Origin: an uncultured Paracoccaceae bacterium
GTDB lineage: Bacteria > Pseudomonadota > Alphaproteobacteria > Rhodobacterales > Rhodobacteraceae
Direction: 5' to 3'
DNA: 64,000 nt
Assembly: GCA_947503765.1 (NCBI GenBank)
Contig: CANNFA010000005.1
Location: forward strand, 186,001-250,000
The notes below the pieces were generated by a model. It was not told the DNA's origin. It searched no databases and saw nothing but the letters and a program-made list of their open reading frames with translations. Shown one piece after another: positions 52,830-60,979 of the stretch. Both the position numbers and the translations under genes were made by a program. Numbering within the stretch: position 1 is the stretch's first letter; every line of letters starts with the position of its first letter.

Positions 52830-53590
52830 CCCCGAACGCCCGTTTCAAGGCGCGGCTGACCGCGCGCGACCCGATGGTCGGCTGCTTCATCAAGACGCCG
52901 CAACCGTCCGTGATCGAGGTGCTGGGCGCCTCGCCGCTGGATTTCCTGGTGCTCGACGCGGAACACTCGCCGTTCGACCGCGCGGCGATCGACCTGTGCG
53001 TTCTGGCGGCGCGCGCCGTGGAGGCCGCGCTGCTGGTGCGGGTGCCGGACGGGTCGGCCTCGACCATCCTCGGCGTGCTCGATTGCGGCGCGGCGGGCGT
53101 TGTCGTCCCGCATGTGACCAGCGCCGCGCAGGCCCGCGATCTGGCCCGCGCGATGCACTACGTCCCCGGCGGGCGCGGCATCGCCGGCACCACCCGCGCC
53201 GGCGGCTACGGCGCGCGCGCCCTGGCCGAGCACCGCGCCGCCGCGCAGGACGAGGTGTCGCTGATCTGCCAGATCGAGGACCGCGAAGGCGTGGACTGCT
53301 TCGAGGATATCGCCGCCACCCCGGACGTGGACGCGCTGTTCGTCGGGCGCGCCGACCTGGCCGTGTCCTACGGGATGGACGATTTCTTTGCCCCCGAAAT
53401 CGCCGCGATCTGCGGCGACGTGCTGGGCGCCAAGGGCGCGGCCACCGGCCTGTTCTGCGCGCCGGGCGAGGATACGCGCCCCTGGCGGCAACGCGGCGCG
53501 AGCTTCGTCATCGCCGGCTCGGACCATTCGTTCATGGCGCAGGGGGCGAAGGCCCTGGCAGAGGCGGCACGCCGCGACACCGAAAGCTGA
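52826..53590 (+). CDS. HpcH/HpaI-family aldolase
   Basis: The 254-residue protein shows the family features: GCFIKTPQPSVIEVLGASPLDFLVLDAEHSPFD, with Asp-Ala-Glu-His for metal and catalysis, VPHVTSAAQARDLARAMHYVPGGRGIAG, CQIEDREGVD and VGRADLAVSYGM. HpcH/HpaI enzymes cleave 4-hydroxy-2-oxoacids to pyruvate or oxaloacetate and an aldehyde. It is the second gene of the UroD-like operon and probably acts after oxidation of the demethylated substrate. The exact substrate is not seen. Confidence 0.88.
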   Translation: MTPNARFKARLTARDPMVGCFIKTPQPSVIEVLGASPLDFLVLDAEHSPFDRAAIDLCVLAARAVEAALLVRVPDGSASTILGVLDCGAAGVVVPHVTSAAQARDLARAMHYVPGGRGIAGTTRAGGYGARALAEHRAAAQDEVSLICQIEDREGVDCFEDIAATPDVDALFVGRADLAVSYGMDDFFAPEIAAICGDVLGAKGAATGLFCAPGEDTRPWRQRGASFVIAGSDHSFMAQGAKALAEAARRDTES

Positions 53591-53600
53591 GGAGACAGAG

Positions 53601-54857
53601 ATGGCATCCGATCTTCCCACCCCCGACCTTGCCCGCAACATCCGCATCATCGGCCATTCCGACCAGGGCGGGCGCGCCGACGGCATCCAGATCATGGTCT
53701 CGAACGGCTATGCCTATGTGGGGCACGTGTTCAACAATGGGTTTTCCGTGATCGACGTGCGCGATCCGAAGAACCCGCGCTTCGTGCGCCACATCCCGCA
53801 GCCCGAAGGCACATGGAGCCAGCATATCCAGACCTTCGGCGACATCATGATCGTCAACAACATGTGCGACATGCTGCGGGTCGAGACCTCGGGCGCCTTC
53901 GATCCGGGCGACTACTACATGGGCTCGGTTGCCGACAAGGTGGACATCACCGGGGGCGAGCGGCCCTATTCCGCCGGCATGCGCGTCTACGACATCTCGA
54001 ACCGTGCCGACCCGCGCGAGATCGCGTTCATGGAAGTGCCCGGCCTCGGCGTGCACCGCACCTTCTGGGATGGCGGCGACTGGGCCTATATCTCGGCCCT
54101 GCCGCCGGGCTTTTCCGACGACATCTTCATGGTGGTGGATTTCCGCAATCCCGAAAAGCCCGAGGTGATCAGCAAGCTCTGGCGCGAGGGGATGCATGTC
54201 GCCGGCGGCGAAACGCCGTGGTGGGATCCCAAATACCGCTACGCGCTGCACCACGCGATCGTGAAGGGCGATCTGGGCGCCGCCGCCTGGCGCGATGGCG
54301 GGCTGTCGCTGATCGACCTGTCGGACCGGCACAATCCGCGCTTCCTGAGCCACGACAACCCCTGCCCGCCCTTCGCCGGACACACCCACAACACCCTGCC
54401 GCTGCCGGGGCGCGGGCTGATGTTCGTGGTCGAGGAAAGCCAGGCCGACAATTGCGAGGACGGGATCAAGCGCAACTGGGTCTATGACATCAGCGTGCCG
54501 GAAAACCCGGTCTCCATCGCCACGACGATGCCCCCGGACGAGGAGGATTACAAGGCCAAGGGCGGCCAGTTCGGCCCGCATAACTGCCACGAGAACCGGT
54601 CCGAAGGCTTCGTCAGCGAGGATCTGATCTTCGTCAGCTACCAGAATGCGGGGCTTCGGGTCTACGACATCTCGAACCCCTTCCGCCCAGAAGAGGTGGC
54701 GGCCTGCGTGCCCCCCGCCCCCGCGAAACTGATGGATTACCGCCCCAACCGCCCCGTGGTGGTGGACACGACCGATGTCTACGTGGACAAGCAAGGGTTG
54801 ATCTACACCACCGACATGAATGCGGGGCTGACGATCATGGAAATGGACGGGATCTGA
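53601..54857 (+). CDS. LVIVD-repeat beta-propeller protein with histidine-rich pocket
   Basis: ATG 53601 follows GAGGAGACA. The 418-residue protein has repeating YD(I/V)SN-type and LVIVD-like strands (GMRVYDISNRADPREIAFMEVPG, LSLIDLSDRHNPRFLSHD, LRVYDISNPFRPEEVAAC), consistent with a seven-bladed propeller. There is no signal peptide, unusual for secreted LVIVD proteins. Histidines recur at one blade edge: VHRTFWDGG, LHHAIVKGD, GHTHNTLPLPGRG and GPHNCHENRSEG. Such a ring resembles metal sites in propeller oxidases and lyases. Function unknown; its place between aldolase and hydroxyacid dehydrogenase suggests an enzyme. Confidence 0.75.
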   Translation: MASDLPTPDLARNIRIIGHSDQGGRADGIQIMVSNGYAYVGHVFNNGFSVIDVRDPKNPRFVRHIPQPEGTWSQHIQTFGDIMIVNNMCDMLRVETSGAFDPGDYYMGSVADKVDITGGERPYSAGMRVYDISNRADPREIAFMEVPGLGVHRTFWDGGDWAYISALPPGFSDDIFMVVDFRNPEKPEVISKLWREGMHVAGGETPWWDPKYRYALHHAIVKGDLGAAAWRDGGLSLIDLSDRHNPRFLSHDNPCPPFAGHTHNTLPLPGRGLMFVVEESQADNCEDGIKRNWVYDISVPENPVSIATTMPPDEEDYKAKGGQFGPHNCHENRSEGFVSEDLIFVSYQNAGLRVYDISNPFRPEEVAACVPPAPAKLMDYRPNRPVVVDTTDVYVDKQGLIYTTDMNAGLTIMEMDGI

Positions 54858-55843
54858 TGGCAAAGGTTGTCGTATCGGGGAAAATCCACCCGGACGGGAT
54901 GGCGATCCTGCAAGCGGAACCGGGGCTGGAGATCGAGCTTTTCGACGATCCCGGCTCGCCGGTTCCAATGGAAAGCCTGGCGGGGGCCGATGCGCTGCTG
55001 ATCCGCTACGGTGTTCTGACGGCGGATCAGGCGGCTCAAATGCCGAACCTGCGCGTCGTGTCGCGTCACGGCGTCGGCTGCGACAACCTGCCGGCGGCAG
55101 AGCTTGCGGCGCGCGGCGTGCCCGTCACCATCGTCGGGCCGGTCAACGCGGTGTCGGTGGCCGAACAGGTACTGGCGATGATGCTGGCCCTGTCGCACCG
55201 GATCGTGCCCGGCGATGCGGCGGTGCGCGCGGGCGACTGGAACTGGCGCAACGGGCTGGTGATGGGGGAACTCGCGGGCAAGACACTGCTGCTGCTTGGC
55301 TTCGGCCGTATCGGGCGCGAAGTGGCGCGCCGTGCCGCCGCCTTCGACATGCAGGTGGCGGTGTTCGACCCCTTCGTGCCTGCGGATGACATAGCCCGCG
55401 CCGGGTATCGCCCGGTCGCGGACTGGAAGGCCGAGCTGCCCGCCGCCGATTACCTGAGCCTGCACCTGCCGGCCACGCCGGACACGATGGGGCTGATCGG
55501 CGCGGGCGAACTGGCGCGGATGAAACCCACCGCCATCCTGATCAACGCCGCCCGCGGCGGGCTGGTGGACGAGGATGCGCTGGCCGAGGCTCTGGCCGGC
55601 CCGATGGCAGAGGGCGGCGCGGGGCTCGATTGCCTCGCCTCCGAACCGCCCCCCGCCGATCTGCCGCTCCTGACCCTGCCCAACGTGGTGTTCAGCCCGC
55701 ATTCCGCCGCGCTCAGCGCCGAGGCGATCCGCGGCATGGGAACGGTCGCCGCGCAGAACGTGGTGGACGGGCTGAACGGCCGCCTGCGGCCCGAGCTGAT
55801 CTTCAACCTTGCCGCGCTGAAAGAGGCGGGCCATGCGCCATGA
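54857..55843 (+). CDS. D-2-hydroxyacid dehydrogenase (SerA-like)
   Basis: The 328-residue protein starts in TGATG, sharing one base with the previous stop. The NAD fold is LLLLGFGRIGREVARRAAAFDM, the catalytic Arg is in NAARGGLVDEDAL, the Glu in LASEPPPADLPLL and the His in SPHSAALS. These enzymes interconvert 2-hydroxy and 2-oxo acids. In this operon it would act on a hydroxyacid formed from the transported substrate. The cytochrome b561 gene overlaps its end. Confidence 0.9.
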   Translation: MAKVVVSGKIHPDGMAILQAEPGLEIELFDDPGSPVPMESLAGADALLIRYGVLTADQAAQMPNLRVVSRHGVGCDNLPAAELAARGVPVTIVGPVNAVSVAEQVLAMMLALSHRIVPGDAAVRAGDWNWRNGLVMGELAGKTLLLLGFGRIGREVARRAAAFDMQVAVFDPFVPADDIARAGYRPVADWKAELPAADYLSLHLPATPDTMGLIGAGELARMKPTAILINAARGGLVDEDALAEALAGPMAEGGAGLDCLASEPPPADLPLLTLPNVVFSPHSAALSAEAIRGMGTVAAQNVVDGLNGRLRPELIFNLAALKEAGHAP

Positions 55844-56567
55844 GATCCCGACCGAGGGGCGGATCCCGCTCCTCGACATCACCATCCCGATCCACTGGGA
55901 CAATCACGCGATCCTGATGTTCGGCATCTGGTTCGTGCTCGTGCCCGCGGCGGTGATGCTCCTGCGCTTCGGCAAGGTGCCGCCCGCCACCTACGGCATT
56001 CCGCGCGGCACGTCGAAATGGGCCTGGCCGGAACTTTGCTGGACCCTGCACAAGCGCACGCTCTACACCGCCGTGGTTCTGGCCGTGGCGGGGGCGGGAT
56101 TCGCCATGTTGCTCAGCGGCGGGTTTTCCGGCTCGCTGCATGCGTGGTTCGGGCTGGGGACGATCTTCCTTGGCGTGATGCAGGCGGTGTCGGCCTGGTT
56201 CCGCGGCAGCCATGGCGGCCGCAAGGATCCCGCCGCCGACCCCGAGGACCGCGCCACCTGGGGCGGCGATCATTTCGACATGCGCCCGCAACGCTGGTGG
56301 TTCGAGGCCTATCACAAGACGGCTGGCTATTTCACGCTGGTCCTGGCGCTGGGGGCCGTCGCGACGGGCCTGTCGCAATACTGGATGCCGGGCATCGCCA
56401 TCGCGCTGGGGTTGATCGTGGCCGGCAGCCTGGTGCTGGCGGTGGTGCTGCAGGGACGCGGACACCACCACGACACCTACATGTCGGTCTATGGTAGCCA
56501 CCCCGACCATCCGTTCAACAAGCGCCGGTTCGGGAGGATGCTGGACGAGCGCGGGCAGAAGCCCTGA
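55833..56567 (+). CDS. Cytochrome b561-domain membrane protein
   Basis: The 244-residue protein overlaps the hydroxyacid dehydrogenase by 11 bp. It has five or so membrane helices with histidines suited to ligate two b hemes: WDNHAILMFGIWF, WTLHKRTLYT, LHAWFGLG, EAYHKTAGYF. The C-terminus has a HHHDTYMSVYGSHPDHPF stretch. Cytochrome b561 proteins carry electrons across the membrane, often to or from quinones. It may link a dehydrogenase or a reductive reactivation step of this module to the respiratory chain; this is inference. Confidence 0.8.
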   Translation: MRHEIPTEGRIPLLDITIPIHWDNHAILMFGIWFVLVPAAVMLLRFGKVPPATYGIPRGTSKWAWPELCWTLHKRTLYTAVVLAVAGAGFAMLLSGGFSGSLHAWFGLGTIFLGVMQAVSAWFRGSHGGRKDPAADPEDRATWGGDHFDMRPQRWWFEAYHKTAGYFTLVLALGAVATGLSQYWMPGIAIALGLIVAGSLVLAVVLQGRGHHHDTYMSVYGSHPDHPFNKRRFGRMLDERGQKP

Positions 56568-56570
56568 CTT

Positions 56571-57254
56571 TCAGCGCGGGGTCTGATCGCGCGCGCCTTC
56601 GCGCGAAACCGTCAGCCCCAGCAGCGAATGCAGCGGCTGGAAACAGCCGGTATCGGTGACGCTCACGCCGGGACCGGCCGCATCGAACACGCCCAGCAGC
56701 GCCTGCACACGCGCGGGATCCCAGACGCGGCGCGCGCCGCACAGATCACTCGCCTGGACCGGCACGCGGCGCAGCCTGATGCCGGGGTTCTGCGCCTGAA
56801 GCATCCGGTGCGCGTGGCGGCCAAGCGCGAACAGAACGTCGCCGGCCAGGTCGGACTGGACATGATGCGCGCCGTAATCGCCCCCCAGCCGGTCGAAGGC
56901 CGTGCCCTGCCCATAGCCCAGCGTCAGCAGATAGGCCGTCACCGCGCCGCCCGCCGCGACGTCGCGCGCCAGATCCGGCGCATCCAGCATGACGCGGCCC
57001 GCAATGCAGACGCCGCCCGGCACGGGCCGCGCCGCCACCGGCGCGAAAAACGCCACGGGGCGCGCGAGCGCCGCGACGCACGCCCCTGCCCGGCCCAGCA
57101 AATCCTGCAATCCGGCCGCCGCCGCACCGCCCCGGGCCAGCGGGCGCGCATATTGCGCCTGCCGCCGCAGCCGCGGCAGCGCCACGTCCAGCAGACCGGC
57201 AAGCGGCACGTCATGGCGCGGCAGCATGGTGGCAGCGGAAGAATGAAAGGTCAT
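56571..57254 (-). CDS. MetH activation-domain-like protein, possible corrinoid reactivation factor
   Basis: ATG 57254 is used; the open frame to 57332 is shadow. The 227-residue protein ends with PGVSVTDTGCFQPLHSLLGLTVS, resembling the segment of the B12-dependent methionine synthase activation domain that binds S-adenosylmethionine (SxTExxxxxPxxSxxGI). LTLGYGQGTAFDRLGGDYGAHHVQSDLAGDVLFAL fits its dimer region. It lies 10 bp after the corrinoid protein gene in transcription order and is likely co-transcribed. A role in reductive methylation of an oxidised corrinoid is a good inference, but similarity was judged by eye. Confidence 0.5.
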   Translation of the reverse strand: MTFHSSAATMLPRHDVPLAGLLDVALPRLRRQAQYARPLARGGAAAAGLQDLLGRAGACVAALARPVAFFAPVAARPVPGGVCIAGRVMLDAPDLARDVAAGGAVTAYLLTLGYGQGTAFDRLGGDYGAHHVQSDLAGDVLFALGRHAHRMLQAQNPGIRLRRVPVQASDLCGARRVWDPARVQALLGVFDAAGPGVSVTDTGCFQPLHSLLGLTVSREGARDQTPR

Positions 57255-57264
57255 GCCCGCGCCC

Positions 57265-57906
57265 TCAGGCCGCCAGCCCCAGCGCGCGCTTGACCGCCTT
57301 GACGGCACCCGGCGCATCCTCGCCAAAGGCATCGGCGCCGATCTTGTCGGCGTAATCCTGGGTGATGACGGCGCCGCCGATCACCACCTTGGCATGGTTG
57401 CAGGCCTGCCGCAGGTGATCGACAACGGTGATCATCTGCGGCTTGGTGGTGGTCAGCAGCGCGCTGAGACAGACCACCTGGTTGCCGCGCTTCACCGCGT
57501 TCTCGAATTCCTCGATCGGGACATCGACGCCCAGATCCTCGACCTCGAACCCGGCACCCTTGAGCATCATGACCACGAGGTTCTTGCCGATATCGTGCAG
57601 ATCGCCCTTGACGCTGCCGATCGCCACCCGTGCGAGCGGCTCGTGATCGGTGGCGGCGAGAACCGGTTCGATGATGTCGATCCCGCCCTGCATCGCGCGG
57701 GCGGCCACCAGCATCTCGGGCACGAAGATCTCGCCGGCCGAGAACTGGTCGCCGACCTCGCTCATCGCCGGGATCATCGTGTCGTTCAGCAGCACCGCCA
57801 GATCGGGGCCCTCGTCGCGCGCCCGCGTCACCAGCGCGACCACCGTCTCGCGGTCGCCGTCGCATATGGCTTCGAACAGCGCGTCCTTGTCGTCTTCGGT
57901 CAGCAT
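57265..57906 (-). CDS. Corrinoid (methyl-carrier) protein, MtaC/MtbC type
   Basis: The 213-residue protein has a four-helix cap domain (about 1-85; LNDTMIPAMSEVGDQFSAGEIFVPEMLVAARAM) followed by a Rossmann-like B12 domain. The cobalt-ligand motif D-x-H-x-x-G is at GDLHDIGKN (Asp102, His104, Gly107), with SALLTTTKPQM and VVIGGAVIT for the tail. It would accept a methyl group from the substrate methyltransferase and hand it to the MtrH-like enzyme for transfer to tetrahydrofolate. It is a stand-alone protein, unlike CmuA, where it is fused to the UroD-like domain. Confidence 0.93.
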   Translation of the reverse strand: MLTEDDKDALFEAICDGDRETVVALVTRARDEGPDLAVLLNDTMIPAMSEVGDQFSAGEIFVPEMLVAARAMQGGIDIIEPVLAATDHEPLARVAIGSVKGDLHDIGKNLVVMMLKGAGFEVEDLGVDVPIEEFENAVKRGNQVVCLSALLTTTKPQMITVVDHLRQACNHAKVVIGGAVITQDYADKIGADAFGEDAPGAVKAVKRALGLAA

Positions 57907-57956
57907 GGCCTTCGGGTCCGGTTCTGTGGCGTGTCAAAAGGGGGCGATTCTGTATA

Positions 57957-57970
57957 TGAATGCGCATTCA
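57957..57970. promoter_or_regulatory. Perfect LacI-type operator between corrinoid protein and LacI genes
   Basis: TGAATGCGCATTCA is a perfect palindrome, extended to 16 bp by flanking A and T (57956-57971). It lies 51 bp upstream of the corrinoid-protein start and 144 bp upstream of the LacI regulator 2 start. A half-site TGAATGCGCA occurs again at 58111-58120 across the regulator's start codon. Confidence 0.7.
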
Positions 57971-58113
57971 TTAGCATGAATGAAATACCTGCGTCAACGC
58001 TGGTGGCAGGCGCCCCTGCAACCCGCACGGACCGGCAACCCGCAGGCGCGGCTTTTCAAACCCGCCGCGCCGCAGTAAGGATAAACGCTGTGTGAAGGCG
58101 GGAAAACGATTGA

Positions 58114-59166
58114 ATGCGCAAGACATCGGTCACGTCCTACGACGTCGCAAAGGCGGCCGGCGTCTCGCAATCGGCGGTGTCGCGGGCCTTTTCGCCCGGT
58201 GCATCAATCGCTGAGAAGACCCGGCAACGTGTGCTCGATGCCGCGCGCGAGCTGGGCTACCAGCCCAATGCCATCGCCCGCTCCATGTCCACCGCCCGGC
58301 AGGAGCCGAGCCAGAAATCCGGCATGGTCGGCATCGTCGTCACAAGGCTGGAGGATCCGTTCTTCGCCCATGCCATCGCCAATTTCAGCCGCCACCTTCA
58401 GGCGCGCGGCTGGCACATGCTGCTGTTCACGGTCGACAGTTCCGCCGAGGTGGACGAGGCGTTGAATTCGCTGATGCAATACCGGATCGACGGCGTGATC
58501 ATCCTGTCGGCGATCCTCAGCGATCACATGGCCCAGGTCTGCCGCGCGCAAGGCACGCCGGTCATGCTTTACAACCGCGACACAAAGGGGCTGGAGGTGA
58601 GCGCGGTCGGCATCGCCAACCACGAGGGGGGGCGGCTGGCCGCCGATATCCTGCTGGAGGCCGGGCACGAACGGATCGCCTTTGTCGGCGGCGATGCGGG
58701 CGACGAGACCTCGCGCGAACGCGAGGCCGGCTTTGTCCAGCGTCTGGCCGAAGCGGGGCTGACCCCGTTCCAGCGCGAAAGCGGCGATTACACCTTTGTC
58801 AGCGGCCGCGAGGCGGGGCTGCGCCTGTTCGCCCGCCATGGCCGGCCCGATGCGGTGTTCTGCGCCAGCGACGTGATGGCGCTTGGCATCCTGCATGCGG
58901 CGCGCTTCGATCTGGGGCTGCGGGTGCCGCTGGATTTCTCGCTGATCGGGTTCGACGACATTCCCGCCGCCGCGTGGCCCGGCCACCAGCTGACGACGAT
59001 CCGCCAGCCCATTCGCCGGATGATCCGCGAGGCGGTGTCGATCCTGGCCGAAGCCATGGAAGCCCCCGGCGAGCCGCCCCACACGCGCCTGTTCCCCGGC
59101 ACGCTGATCCTGCGCGACACGGTGCGCGGCATGGGCACGGCCAGCCTGTCGCCGGACGGTCAGTAG
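58114..59166 (+). CDS. LacI-family regulator 2, of the corrinoid/TRAP module
   Basis: The 350-residue protein begins with the helix-turn-helix VTSYDVAKAAGVSQSAVSRAF, hinge NAIARSM and a PBP1-like ligand domain. The recognition helix VSQSAVSR is identical to that of LacI regulator 1, so the two should read similar operators. Operators of this pattern lie in the promoters of the corrinoid, UroD, MetF/MtrH and TRAP operons. It is divergent from the corrinoid gene and ends in a 7-bp overlap with the convergent MFS gene. The inducer is unknown. Confidence 0.92.
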   Translation: MRKTSVTSYDVAKAAGVSQSAVSRAFSPGASIAEKTRQRVLDAARELGYQPNAIARSMSTARQEPSQKSGMVGIVVTRLEDPFFAHAIANFSRHLQARGWHMLLFTVDSSAEVDEALNSLMQYRIDGVIILSAILSDHMAQVCRAQGTPVMLYNRDTKGLEVSAVGIANHEGGRLAADILLEAGHERIAFVGGDAGDETSREREAGFVQRLAEAGLTPFQRESGDYTFVSGREAGLRLFARHGRPDAVFCASDVMALGILHAARFDLGLRVPLDFSLIGFDDIPAAAWPGHQLTTIRQPIRRMIREAVSILAEAMEAPGEPPHTRLFPGTLILRDTVRGMGTASLSPDGQ

Positions 59167-60719
59167 GGCGTGTCGCCGGGATCGGGCACCGGGCGGGCGC
59201 GCTCCGCCGGGCCGGTCCCGCCTTCCCTGCCCTGCCGGGCGATACGCTCGCGCAGGTCCTTGATCGCCACCGCCAGCGCCAGCAGGATCACGAAGCTGAT
59301 CAGCGCGAACCCCGCCACCACCGCGACAGACCATGACGACGCGCCCAGCACCGCAAAGACCGCCGCCGTGATCACCGCGATGCCGACCGACGCGCCGATC
59401 CGCTGGCCGGTCTGCATGATCGCGCCCGAACTGCCGGCATAGGATAGCGGCACCTCGGCCAGCGTCAGCGTCTGGTTCGGGCTGATGACCGAGCCCTGCG
59501 CAAGCCCCACGAAGGACAGCGTCACCACCAGCCACCACACGCTCTGCCCGGCCCATTCGTGCAGCAGCACGACCCCGATGCTGGTCGCGAGCCCGAACAG
59601 CGCCAGCATCAGCCCGCCGACAACGATCCTGCGGCCGTGGCGCATCACCCGCCGGCCGGCCCAGTTCGCCGCCCACGCCGCCAGAAGCGCCGCCGGCACG
59701 CCGAACAACCCCGATTCGAGGGCCGTCTTGCCCTTGCCATCCTGCACGTACAGCGCGACCAGCACCCAGATGCTTGTCATCCCGGTGAAATACAGCGTCA
59801 TGATCGCCGCGCCGTTGGTGAAGCTTCTGGTGCGGAAGATGTTCAGATCGACCATCGGGCTGAAGCCAAGCCGGACATAGCGCCGTTCCCACCACAGCCA
59901 GATCCAGACCAGCGCGATCCCCACCGGCAACAGCGCCCAGGACAGCGCCGAGCCGCGCGATTCCATGAACGGATACAGCACGGCCAGCACCGCCAGCCCC
60001 AGAAGCACCGCGCCCACCGGGTCGAGCGAGCGCAAGCCGTGCCCGCGCCCGCCCGCCTTGGCCGGCGCCGGGCGGCTCAGCAGCGGGCGCGGGAACCACA
60101 TCAGACCCAGCACGATCGCGGCGATGCCGATCGGCACGTTCACGAGGAAGGTCAGCCGCCAGCCCAGCCCGGCGCCGCCAAGCTCGATCAGCGCGCCGCC
60201 CAGAACCGGGCCGATGGCCACCGAAAAGCCGACGGCGGTGCCGAAATAGCCGAAGGCGCGGCCGCGCTCCTCGCCGCGGAAATACTGCTGGATCATGCCG
60301 ATGCCCTGCGGGTTCAGCAGCCCCGACCCGACACCCTGCACGAACCGCGCCACGTTGAGCGACATCGCGTCCGGCGCCAGCCCCGCCGCCACCGACGCCG
60401 CGGTGAAGATGCCGACGCCGACCAGGAAGATCCCGCCGCGCCCCACGATATCGCCGGCACGCCCCGCCGCAACCAGCACGACGCCGAAGGTCAGCGCATA
60501 GCCCGACAGCACCCATTGCAGGTCGGACTGGTCCGCGCCCAGGTCGCGCTGGATCGAGGGCAGCGCGACATTGACGATGCTGACCCCGACAAGCGACATG
60601 AAGATGACCGTGAGCAGCACGATCAGCACCCGCCAGCGCACCGGGTCGGGGGTGGCGGCGGGATCCGTTCCGGGATCGCCGGGCGTGGCGCGGCGCTGAG
60701 GCTCCTGCGGGGAGGACAC
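59160..60719 (-). CDS. DHA2-family MFS drug/multidrug efflux transporter
   Basis: The 519-residue form starts at GTG 60719; a TTG at 60743 would add eight residues, and no ATG is available before the first helix, so the start is uncertain. Fourteen membrane helices are predicted, with the MFS motifs SIQRDLGADQSDLQWVLSGYALTFGVVLVAAGRAGDIVGR and GVGSGLLNPQG. It exports toxic compounds with proton uptake in EmrB-like systems. It converges with LacI regulator 2 but does not obviously belong to that module. Confidence 0.88.
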   Translation of the reverse strand: MSSPQEPQRRATPGDPGTDPAATPDPVRWRVLIVLLTVIFMSLVGVSIVNVALPSIQRDLGADQSDLQWVLSGYALTFGVVLVAAGRAGDIVGRGGIFLVGVGIFTAASVAAGLAPDAMSLNVARFVQGVGSGLLNPQGIGMIQQYFRGEERGRAFGYFGTAVGFSVAIGPVLGGALIELGGAGLGWRLTFLVNVPIGIAAIVLGLMWFPRPLLSRPAPAKAGGRGHGLRSLDPVGAVLLGLAVLAVLYPFMESRGSALSWALLPVGIALVWIWLWWERRYVRLGFSPMVDLNIFRTRSFTNGAAIMTLYFTGMTSIWVLVALYVQDGKGKTALESGLFGVPAALLAAWAANWAGRRVMRHGRRIVVGGLMLALFGLATSIGVVLLHEWAGQSVWWLVVTLSFVGLAQGSVISPNQTLTLAEVPLSYAGSSGAIMQTGQRIGASVGIAVITAAVFAVLGASSWSVAVVAGFALISFVILLALAVAIKDLRERIARQGREGGTGPAERARPVPDPGDTPY

Positions 60720-60979
60720 GGTTTTCCGATCGGGTTGTTGCAAGGCAAAAACGCGGCCAGCCTAACCGGCACTCCCGGCAAGGTCGAGAGTGCGCGCATC
60801 GCCCCCGGCCATGTCGGAACATTCGCGCCACAGGCGGGTTACCCTTCGGACTGGCCGGTTTTGAAGACCGGAAAGTTCGGCCGCCCAAGGCAAGCCGAAC
60901 CTGCGGGATTTTCCGCCCCGTCCACGCCCCTACCGGGCCGGCCGATCCGCCGCCCCGCACCCAGCACCGGAGAGCCGCC

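Noticed and set aside
58111-58120. Sixth full LacI operator at the start codon of LacI regulator 2
   Set aside because: Only the left half TGAATGCGCA is present; the right half does not match, so it is noted as a half-site only.
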